From: a virus
Length of the DNA: 64,000 nt
Strand: one strand, 5' to 3'
Virus record (IMG/VR): IMGVR_UViG_3300009788_000096
Span: 31,403 to 95,402 of that record
Shown: one piece after another, positions 10,057-16,616 of the stretch
Layout of the letters: the number at the start of each line of letters is the position of its first letter
How positions within the stretch are numbered: position 1 is the stretch's first letter
The notes under the pieces: model-generated
Seen by the model: the letters and a program-made list of their open reading frames with translations, nothing else
Databases searched by the model: none
Told to the model about the DNA's origin: nothing
Translations under genes and position numbers: made by a program

Positions 10057-12327
10057 ATGGCAAAGCTTTCACCGACACAATTACAGAAGTTAAAATATGC
10101 CACGCAGGGCTGGAATGAAATAATGGAGCGAAATGCTCGACTGCTGGATGAAACACTTCTGAAAGTATCCGGAATGGTCGATGTCAATTTGACTTCATTG
10201 TCGAATGATGATATGCTTGTATGGGATGTACCGACCCAGAAGTTTATCAACGTTCCTTGGAGTACGATAATTGCACCTACTACTACCACAACCACTTCGA
10301 CATCAACGACGACTGCGACTTCAACGACGACTGCGACTTCAGCGTTGCTCCTGCTGATTTATTACAACATGGAATCATTGCTGAATACAACTACAACAAC
10401 GACAACCACTACAACGACTACTGTTACAACGACGAGTTTTACTTGTGCCATCGGATATTCTGGGAACTTGTGTGGGGTTCCTACAAATGCGTTCTGTTAT
10501 CAAAACTACGGCGGTTATACATGCAGTCAGGCATTTACGGATCATACTGATCCATGGGCAAGTGGTCCTGCTGATCAACAATATAGTGGTTACACTTTTG
10601 GGGTTCCTCAAATTGTTAATAAGATTGATATCCAAGCCCATACCTCTCCATACAATCGCCATCCGGTCGCTTTCCAATTCCGTGCTTCTAATGGTTCTGC
10701 ACCAACTAATCTATCAGAAGCAGAAGGTGGTACGCAGATATTGCAAGTAAAGATGGCAGGGACGTTTGACTATCCAACCCACCATAGTGTTGGTGATCTT
10801 GGCCATTGGTCTTCTGAAGAAGTCAAAACTTGGACATTTTCAAATATCACCGCATATAAACACTATTGGATATTGATGTGGGATAAGGATGAAGCTAATT
10901 TTAGTAGAGGTGCTGATTTTCATATTGGCGAAATGAATATGTATAGTTGTGGGGCAAGGCTAAGTACTACCACAACAACGACTTCTACAACAACGACAAC
11001 TATGACTGTTTGTACGACAACAACTGTTACGGTACCATTTTATAAGTGTGCTTTAGATCCAGTCGATCTGGGTGCTAATATTACTTTGCAGCATTATAAC
11101 ATGAGGGCAATCCATTCTGCTGCCAGTGCTTGGAATTCCGCTATAAGTAAATATTATACAAGAAAGAATGCTTTCGGACAGAATAAGTTTTACTTTGAAA
11201 TTGAATGTCGACCTTCTACTGATGATCAATGGATTCTCGGTCTTGCCAATGAAAGTTTCAATGTTGATGGATATCCTGGCGATAGTACAGCCGGTTGGGG
11301 TTATCGTGGAAATGGGAACAAGTATTACAATGGGAGTGCTGGAGGTTATGGAGATGCATTTGGCGATGGCGACGTTATCGGTGTAGCCTTTAACTTGCTT
11401 ACAAATAAAGTTTGGTTCTCCAAGAATGGCGCATGGCAAGCCGGTGGTGATCCTGCTGCGGGTACGGGTGAAGCATATAGTAATTTGACTGGATCACAAT
11501 TCTATGCGGCAATCGGACTTTATCAAGAAACTCATGGTCAATTAAGATTGTCTTCAGATGATTGGGACTCTGTGGCACCTTCAGGATTTGTTGAATTTGC
11601 TTGTGATGAGATTACAACAACGACTTCAACAACGACAACCTCAACGACAACCACAACAAGTTCAGTAAGCACAACAACTGTTACGGTGCCATTATATAAG
11701 TGTGCTTTTGACCCGGCTAATAAAGGTGCTTTTATTACTTTGGAATATTACAATAAACGGGCTCGGTCAACCGGTTCTAATTGGGACTCTGCGGCAAGTA
11801 AATATTATACAAGAAAGAGTGCATTCGGACAAAATAAATTTTACTTTGAATCATATCTACATTCTGGAAATAATATGATTCATGGTATTGGAAATGAAAA
11901 CCTTGTCACTACAAATTATCCGGGCAGTGATGCAAATGGTTGGGGTTATAATACTGCCAATGGTAGAAAGTATCACAGTGGCGCTTGGACACTTATTGGT
12001 AGTGCAATGAGTCAAGGCGAAACTGTTGGTATCGCAATTGACTTAACTGATTTGGATATAGGCCAAGGCAAGATTTGGTTTGCCGATCAAGGTTCATGGA
12101 TAGAAGGCGATCCTGCAGCTGGCACCGGAGCAAGTTATAGTAATTTGACTGGAGCGCAGATTTATGCGCTGATCGCTGCCTATAGTAATGGTGTAACGGC
12201 CGAACTTAGATTATCTTCTGACGATTGGGTCCAGTCCGCTCCGTCGGGATTTGTTGAATTTGCTTGTGTTGAGATTACCACCACAACGACAACAACGACA
12301 ACCACTACAACGACAACTACAACATAG
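10057..12327 (+). CDS. Modular adhesin: short fibre module, F5/8C-like domain, two SPRY-like domains, poly-Thr linkers
   Basis: A 756-residue mosaic. Residues 1-70 form a short module (NRNARLLDE...DDMLVWD) that recurs in two downstream genes. Thr-rich tracts lie at about 75-95, 111-126, 304-322, 520-545 and at the C terminus. Between them sit a Cys-containing F5/8C-like domain (about 128-302) and two SPRY-like domains (about 326-518 and 545-735). The SPRY-like domains carry FGQNKFYFE, GWGY and KVWFSKNGAW or KIWFADQGSW motifs. The two SPRY copies are clear duplicates. Probably a carbohydrate- or protein-binding tail fibre. Residues 95-109 between the first two tracts look out of frame (see findings). 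Confidence 0.8.
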   Translation: MAKLSPTQLQKLKYATQGWNEIMERNARLLDETLLKVSGMVDVNLTSLSNDDMLVWDVPTQKFINVPWSTIIAPTTTTTTSTSTTTATSTTTATSALLLLIYYNMESLLNTTTTTTTTTTTTVTTTSFTCAIGYSGNLCGVPTNAFCYQNYGGYTCSQAFTDHTDPWASGPADQQYSGYTFGVPQIVNKIDIQAHTSPYNRHPVAFQFRASNGSAPTNLSEAEGGTQILQVKMAGTFDYPTHHSVGDLGHWSSEEVKTWTFSNITAYKHYWILMWDKDEANFSRGADFHIGEMNMYSCGARLSTTTTTTSTTTTTMTVCTTTTVTVPFYKCALDPVDLGANITLQHYNMRAIHSAASAWNSAISKYYTRKNAFGQNKFYFEIECRPSTDDQWILGLANESFNVDGYPGDSTAGWGYRGNGNKYYNGSAGGYGDAFGDGDVIGVAFNLLTNKVWFSKNGAWQAGGDPAAGTGEAYSNLTGSQFYAAIGLYQETHGQLRLSSDDWDSVAPSGFVEFACDEITTTTSTTTTSTTTTTSSVSTTTVTVPLYKCAFDPANKGAFITLEYYNKRARSTGSNWDSAASKYYTRKSAFGQNKFYFESYLHSGNNMIHGIGNENLVTTNYPGSDANGWGYNTANGRKYHSGAWTLIGSAMSQGETVGIAIDLTDLDIGQGKIWFADQGSWIEGDPAAGTGASYSNLTGAQIYALIAAYSNGVTAELRLSSDDWVQSAPSGFVEFACVEITTTTTTTTTTTTTTTT
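10303..10338 (+). repeat. Perfect tandem 18-bp repeat in a Thr tract
   Basis: Two exact copies of an 18-base unit (TCAACGACGACTGCGACT) lie back to back within the first Thr/Ser/Ala tract of the large adhesin gene. The unit keeps the reading frame, so it changes length in steps of six residues. Such units are prone to slipped-strand expansion or contraction. Confidence 0.9.
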
Positions 12328-12335
12328 AGTATATA

Positions 12336-13610
12336 ATGAAAAAGTTTCCTGACATTCAAGCGAATTATCCGGGTCGAGCATTTGGCGTCGTTCAAACGAC
12401 TACCAGACCTCTGCTCGGTACTTATAGCTTTGACTTCGACGGCACGGACTTTATAAGAACTGTAGTCCATCCCGGAACCGATATCAATATTGCGATTTCA
12501 TTATGGATTCGTTTTGATACGGTTCCAACGGATGCAGTCAATAGACCTGTTGCTATAATGAGTAATAGTGATGGAACTAATTCTGGTCTTGGATTAGTCA
12601 AAGTCACCGGAGCCGCAAGAGTTCATATGGTTCGTTCTGCAAATGGAGCTGCCGGAGCTTATGAAGTAGACGATCAAGCAACTCCCGGTTCTGGCTTTGC
12701 GGTTTCTCCTAATACTTGGTATCACATGGTTGTGCAGAAGACAACTACGAATTTTGAACTTTGGGTCAATGCTGTTAAGGTTCTTGATCGAGCCGGCTCC
12801 TTTGGCAATGCCGATGCGACCGGATTTGATGGATTACTTCTTGGCTCTAAAACAGATAATTCAAATGGAATCGACGGGAAGATTGATCAAGTCAAAGTAT
12901 TTGATCTTGGTACCAGCGGCGGTTTAGCTCAAAGTCAAATTCGTGAGTTATATTTTGAAGGTGCAACAACGACAACTACTTCAACGACAACCACGACAAC
13001 CACGACAACTACTTCAACAACGATTGATCTTTGTCCTGGTGGATATTCCTCTGAATTATGTACTGATGGGGTAAACAGGGCATTTTGTCGTCAGACCTAT
13101 GGTGGTTATCAATGTTCCTGGGCTTTTGATGGTAACTATAATAACCCGTGGGTGGGTGGTACATTAGATCAGCAATACGTTGGTTACAGTTTCGTCGTTC
13201 CACAAATTGTCAATAAATTTTCTATTCTTGCATATAATGGTTCGACATTTCCGAGGACGCCGGATGCTTTCCAACTCCGTGCTTCTAATACTGCTGCCCC
13301 AACTAATTTAACAGAAGCTGAGGGCGGTACATTAATCCATCAAGTAAAGATGCCGGGAACGTTTGACTACCCAACCCATCATACTGTTGGTAACCTCGGG
13401 CATTGGAGTCAAGGCGAACTTAAATCTTGGGAATTCGATAATGGCATTGCATATAAACATTATTGGATGCTGTTCTGGGACAAAGATGAAAACGACTTTG
13501 GTCGGAGTGGGGATTATAATTTTGGTGACCTCAGTATGTATAGCTGCGGCCCACGTTTAACAACGACAACCACGACAACCACGACTTCAACGACAACTAC
13601 TTCATCATAA
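12336..13610 (+). CDS. Adhesin: LamG-like domain, poly-Thr linker, F5/8C-like domain, poly-Thr tail
   Basis: A 424-residue protein. Residues about 28-205 read as a concanavalin/LamG-type domain: it starts YSFDFDGTDFI, contains NTWYHMVVQK in the centre and IDGKIDQVKVFD near the end. A Thr linker follows (about 210-228). Residues about 230-410 repeat the F5/8C-like domain of the preceding adhesin, with shared motifs GGYxCSxAF, DQQYxGYxFxVPQIVNK and TFDYPTHHxVGxLGHW. The protein ends in a Thr/Ser tract. Both domain types commonly bind glycans, so a host-surface binding role is inferred. The RBS upstream of its ATG is weak. Confidence 0.78.
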   Translation: MKKFPDIQANYPGRAFGVVQTTTRPLLGTYSFDFDGTDFIRTVVHPGTDINIAISLWIRFDTVPTDAVNRPVAIMSNSDGTNSGLGLVKVTGAARVHMVRSANGAAGAYEVDDQATPGSGFAVSPNTWYHMVVQKTTTNFELWVNAVKVLDRAGSFGNADATGFDGLLLGSKTDNSNGIDGKIDQVKVFDLGTSGGLAQSQIRELYFEGATTTTTSTTTTTTTTTTSTTIDLCPGGYSSELCTDGVNRAFCRQTYGGYQCSWAFDGNYNNPWVGGTLDQQYVGYSFVVPQIVNKFSILAYNGSTFPRTPDAFQLRASNTAAPTNLTEAEGGTLIHQVKMPGTFDYPTHHTVGNLGHWSQGELKSWEFDNGIAYKHYWMLFWDKDENDFGRSGDYNFGDLSMYSCGPRLTTTTTTTTTSTTTTSS

Positions 13611-13618
13611 GGTGACTA

Positions 13619-13828
13619 ATGACTATACTATCACCCAGCGGTTTGGAAACGGACGATTATAGCCAAGCAAATTGGTGGGCAATCTATAACAGAAATGTGG
13701 AACTGTTGAATGCTGTTTTGATAAAGTTGCAGGGATTGGGAGACGTAAAGGTAGACAAGTTAAAAGATGACAGTTTTCTTTTCTGGGATGATGCTAATTC
13801 GAAATGGAAAGTGGGGATTTATCCATAA
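13619..13828 (+). CDS. Short tail fibre module protein
   Basis: A 69-residue protein that consists only of the short module found at the N terminus of the large adhesin (10057 gene): an aromatic start, NRNVELLNA, then DDSFLFWDDANSKW. AAGGTG precedes the ATG by a short spacer, and the stop overlaps the next start (TAATG). It may be an attachment subunit for an adhesin or a remnant left by module shuffling. Confidence 0.65.
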   Translation: MTILSPSGLETDDYSQANWWAIYNRNVELLNAVLIKLQGLGDVKVDKLKDDSFLFWDDANSKWKVGIYP

Positions 13829-14109
13829 TGGCAACCTATTATACATTGACTAACACTGGTTTGCGTTATTCTGATATTGGTTATTCTGCATGGAATGTCA
13901 ATGTCAATAACTATAACTGGAGCGCGCTCAATAATACTCTCTTGAAGTATTCGGCTTTGTTAGACGTTGATCCCACTGGCTTAGTTCAAGGCGACGTTTT
14001 AATATATAACTCATCTTCTGAAAAATGGGAAAGGAAAGCTTTAAACCCTGGCTATCACGTGATCAGTACAACGACAACTACGACTTCTACTACTACGACT
14101 TCGACATAA
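13828..14109 (+). CDS. Short tail fibre module protein with poly-Thr tail
   Basis: A 93-residue protein. It is a third copy of the short module (WNVNVNNYNWSALNNTLL ... GDVLIYNSSSEKWE), followed directly by a Thr/Ser tail of about 13 residues. The ATG at 13828 overlaps the upstream stop, so an upstream in-frame ATG at 13804 is not used. It shows the minimal form of the pattern seen in the large adhesins: a folded module plus a Thr tail. Confidence 0.65.
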   Translation: MATYYTLTNTGLRYSDIGYSAWNVNVNNYNWSALNNTLLKYSALLDVDPTGLVQGDVLIYNSSSEKWERKALNPGYHVISTTTTTTSTTTTST

Positions 14110-14117
14110 GGAGCGGC

Positions 14118-14651
14118 ATGGATATTAAATTCTTCGTAAAAGACTACTGGTCAATTGTTTTAAGTTGCATTGCATTAGTTACTTCCGTCATAATTGTTTG
14201 GAGATATAAGATTCCAGATATTGAGAAGCGACTGACAAAGGTTGAATTAACTTCACATTCGCAAGAAGTAACCCGACTTGACTTAACCGATCGAGTTTCA
14301 AAACATGAAATTTATCGTAAGGATGGAAGCTATATATATCAACAATCTGAGGGTTGCAAGAAGATGCAGGACACATGCCAGACAAAGATCTGCATGAAAA
14401 TTGATGGAGTAACTAAAATTATGAATAAACGAATGGTTTCAATCGAAGACAAGATGGAAGAAATGGATCTTTCAAGAGAAAGCACCAGAAGCGAATTTAA
14501 AGAAGTATTAGAAAAATTGCACAAGCAACAAGTTGAGATGGTAAGGGTCGCTACGCAAGTGAAGACATTGCTGGCAAATGGTCAAGCGCAGCAGACCGCA
14601 ATTATAGTTAGAGAAGTACTCAAAGAGATCAAACAGAACCGCTTGGTTTAG
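14118..14651 (+). CDS. Membrane-anchored coiled-coil protein
   Basis: A 177-residue protein. The ATG at 14118 follows AAGGAG by four bases. One transmembrane segment (about 8-28, WSIVLSCIALVTSVIIVW) is followed by a long, charged, helical, coiled-coil-prone region. It stands directly before a holin-like gene and a lipoprotein gene, which suggests a role in lysis or in the envelope, perhaps spanin-like. No spanin motif can be claimed. Confidence 0.6.
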   Translation: MDIKFFVKDYWSIVLSCIALVTSVIIVWRYKIPDIEKRLTKVELTSHSQEVTRLDLTDRVSKHEIYRKDGSYIYQQSEGCKKMQDTCQTKICMKIDGVTKIMNKRMVSIEDKMEEMDLSRESTRSEFKEVLEKLHKQQVEMVRVATQVKTLLANGQAQQTAIIVREVLKEIKQNRLV

Positions 14652-14668
14652 GCAAGGAGGTGTTATAT

Positions 14669-14947
14669 ATGGAAGAAGTTAGTTTTGGGGCTTATGCGGC
14701 TCCGGTGTTGCTAACAGTCATTTTAGGTATTGTCTACAAGTTCGTCGATGCCACTGGTAAATGGAAAGTGTTAATAGCAGTACTCTGCGGAATCGGTCTG
14801 GGAGTGCTTGCTATCGCTTACCAAGGGAAGGAATGGTCCATCGTGAACATTGTGGACTTCGCGATCTACGGATTGATGCTTGGTGCCAGTGCCATTGGTT
14901 TGCATCAAATGCAGAAGCAGGCAAGAAAGCCGAAGAAAAAAGTTTAA
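14669..14947 (+). CDS. Holin-like small membrane protein
   Basis: A 92-residue protein with three predicted membrane segments (about 6-26, 33-54 and 60-80) and a strongly basic C-terminal tail ending in RKPKKKV. Size, topology and tail charge fit a class I holin. AAGGAGG lies eight bases before the ATG at 14669, so the GTG at 14660 is not the start. The neighbours are a coiled-coil membrane protein and a lipoprotein. No endolysin gene is recognised next to it. Confidence 0.6.
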   Translation: MEEVSFGAYAAPVLLTVILGIVYKFVDATGKWKVLIAVLCGIGLGVLAIAYQGKEWSIVNIVDFAIYGLMLGASAIGLHQMQKQARKPKKKV

Positions 14948-14979
14948 TAAAAAATTCAATAAGAAGGAGGTGAAGTTAA

Positions 14980-15387
14980 ATGAGGAAAATGCGTAATTCT
15001 TTAATCTGCTTGGTTATCTTTTTTGCAATGGTAACGATGGCATGTCAAAGCGGTATCGGTGGGATGAGCGTAAAGCAGCAAGCGGCATGGACGAACAATG
15101 TCTATGCGAGGCAGTATGACTTGTATCTCGACCAGATTTTACTACCGTCGATTTCAGGAAGTGAACGTCAGACCTTGAAGGATAATCCAAGGCTAATCAC
15201 GCAAGACATGCTGCGTACAAACTTTAGCAAGAATGAAGCCGAAGTCCTTAAGGCGAAGAAGCAAGTCTTTACGGAGCTGCATCCGCTGCTGGTAACGTAT
15301 AACGAATATATCACCGGCGGCATGGCGGTACCGGCGAACCTTGAGTACCAGATTGTCTCGCTAATCAACCGGCTTCTGGCTGATTAG
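14980..15387 (+). CDS. Predicted lipoprotein
   Basis: A 135-residue protein with an N-terminal basic and hydrophobic leader and a lipobox-like VTMAC at about 18-22, which predicts lipid attachment at Cys22. The mature part is alpha-helical and contains LYLDQILLPSISGSER. AGGAGGTGA precedes the start. The position after the holin-like gene suggests an envelope role during lysis, for example an outer membrane spanin subunit, but the length and sequence do not prove it. Confidence 0.6.
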   Translation: MRKMRNSLICLVIFFAMVTMACQSGIGGMSVKQQAAWTNNVYARQYDLYLDQILLPSISGSERQTLKDNPRLITQDMLRTNFSKNEAEVLKAKKQVFTELHPLLVTYNEYITGGMAVPANLEYQIVSLINRLLAD

Positions 15388-15428
15388 CCTCAACCGAAAT
15401 TTAATTTCTGAAAAAGGAGCAATTTAAA

Positions 15429-15623
15429 ATGAGTCAAGAAGCAACTGTTAATATGGTTGCCGGTCTGGTCAGCTTGGCTGTGGAGTTCGCTGCGGCTTCC
15501 AATATCGCAAAGGAAGACGTTGATCGCATTTATGCGGAGTCCTATGAAAAAGTCAAAGCGAAAGATCCGGCGACTCATGCCCATCCAGATTTTGATGAGG
15601 CAACGGAAGGCGGTGGCGAATGA
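15429..15623 (+). CDS. Small acidic protein of unknown function
   Basis: A 64-residue protein with AAAGGAG upstream and an ATGA overlap with the next gene. The first 25 residues are hydrophobic and helical (MVAGLVSLAVEFAAA); the remainder is acidic. No family recognised. Confidence 0.6.
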   Translation: MSQEATVNMVAGLVSLAVEFAAASNIAKEDVDRIYAESYEKVKAKDPATHAHPDFDEATEGGGE

Positions 15624-16063
15624 GAAAGTTCAAATTTTTAATCTTCATTATGTTTATGGTGTTCGCCTTTTCATTTCCAGCTCTGGCCGATATTAATAAG
15701 GAATTTACTTTCGCTTGGGAACAGAATGTGGATGATCTTCCCCAAATGAAAGAGTGGAGAATGTATTGGTCGGATGCGGCAGGCGGTCCGTACACTGCGG
15801 TTCTTGATACGGACGGGAATCCAATTATTATTCCTTATGATCCTTTGGATCCCGACGGAATTTATGATTCGACACAAATAATGATAGTGCCCGGAACACC
15901 CGGAACAACTGTAACGAAGTACTTCGTCTTGACTGCGGTCGATCAGTCGGATAATGAATCCGATTATAGCGCCGAAGCAATTGACGATAGCACTGGAAAC
16001 GGTTGGGTTGAAATTAGAATTCCCTTGGGTAGACCTTTTAGCTTGCATATCATTATGCAATAA
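15620..16063 (+). CDS. Secreted fibronectin III-like protein
   Basis: A 147-residue protein with a classical signal peptide (MRKFKFLIFIMFMVFAFSFP, cleavage probably after ALA near residue 23). The rest is a single beta-sandwich-like domain with FTFAWEQN at the start and TKYFVLTAVDQSDNESDYS near the end, the usual fibronectin type III signature (YFV.TAVD..gNES..S). A phage protein exported by the host Sec pathway is unusual. It may act in the periplasm late in infection or in superinfection exclusion. Confidence 0.65.
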   Translation: MRKFKFLIFIMFMVFAFSFPALADINKEFTFAWEQNVDDLPQMKEWRMYWSDAAGGPYTAVLDTDGNPIIIPYDPLDPDGIYDSTQIMIVPGTPGTTVTKYFVLTAVDQSDNESDYSAEAIDDSTGNGWVEIRIPLGRPFSLHIIMQ

Positions 16064-16086
16064 CTAAAAGGGTAAGGTAAAACTTT

Positions 16087-16154
16087 GGCTCCCGTCCTTA
16101 GGTTCCTCCCTTTGCCGTTGAAGCATTTACTTGCCAATACGGGGACGGGAAGCC
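16087..16154 (+). ncRNA. Candidate structured leader (long inverted repeat)
   Basis: GGCTCCCGTCC (16087-16097) pairs with GGACGGGAAGCC (16143-16154), an 11-bp stem with one bulged A around a 45-base interior. It occupies most of the gap between the fibronectin-like gene and a Cys-rich gene. No U-run follows, so it is not a plain terminator. It may be a 5' leader element. Confidence 0.4.
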
Positions 16155-16205
16155 ATTTAACTCCGCATTTGGGCTGATGAAGAATTGGGCTGGAAGGAAT
16201 TTGAA

Positions 16206-16598
16206 ATGGCACTGTCATGGAAGCGGAATGGAGACTGCGTTCGCTGCGGCTGGTGTTGTGAGAGAACACTTTATTATGACTATGAAGTAGAGGTTGGTAA
16301 TAATGAAGCGATTATACTCTCACTTAAAAAATGCAATACAAACGACTCTTTTATTAAGAAGGTTAATACATGGATCGAAGCGCATGAAATGGTTTATGAA
16401 GATCGAAGAGTAGTCAAGATAGAGGTTGGTTGTGAATTTTTTAAGTGGAAGTATAATGACGGAATGAGGAAGGGATTCTGTACCGTTTATAAAGACAAAG
16501 AGAAAGGATGTCAATACGATAAAAGAAAATCTTTTCCAGAATCAGTCAATGATTTATCCGTAGAAAATACCTGCGGGTATACATTCGAAAAGAAGTAA
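16206..16598 (+). CDS. YkgJ-like Cys-cluster protein
   Basis: A 130-residue protein. CVRCGWCCE near the N terminus (about 11-19) matches the CxxCGxCC motif of the YkgJ-type Zn/Fe-chelating family. Further Cys residues occur at C-terminal positions (GCEFFKW, GFCTVY, GCQYD, NTCGY). The ATG at 16206 is chosen because GGAAGG lies eight bases upstream. Its place among adhesin genes is odd. It could be a metal-dependent modification enzyme. Confidence 0.6.
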   Translation: MALSWKRNGDCVRCGWCCERTLYYDYEVEVGNNEAIILSLKKCNTNDSFIKKVNTWIEAHEMVYEDRRVVKIEVGCEFFKWKYNDGMRKGFCTVYKDKEKGCQYDKRKSFPESVNDLSVENTCGYTFEKK

Positions 16599-16616
16599 TT
16601 CGAAAGGAATTGAGAA

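Noticed and set aside
16087-16154. Intrinsic terminator
   Set aside because: The 45-base interior is long and no U-run follows, so it is listed as a structured leader instead.
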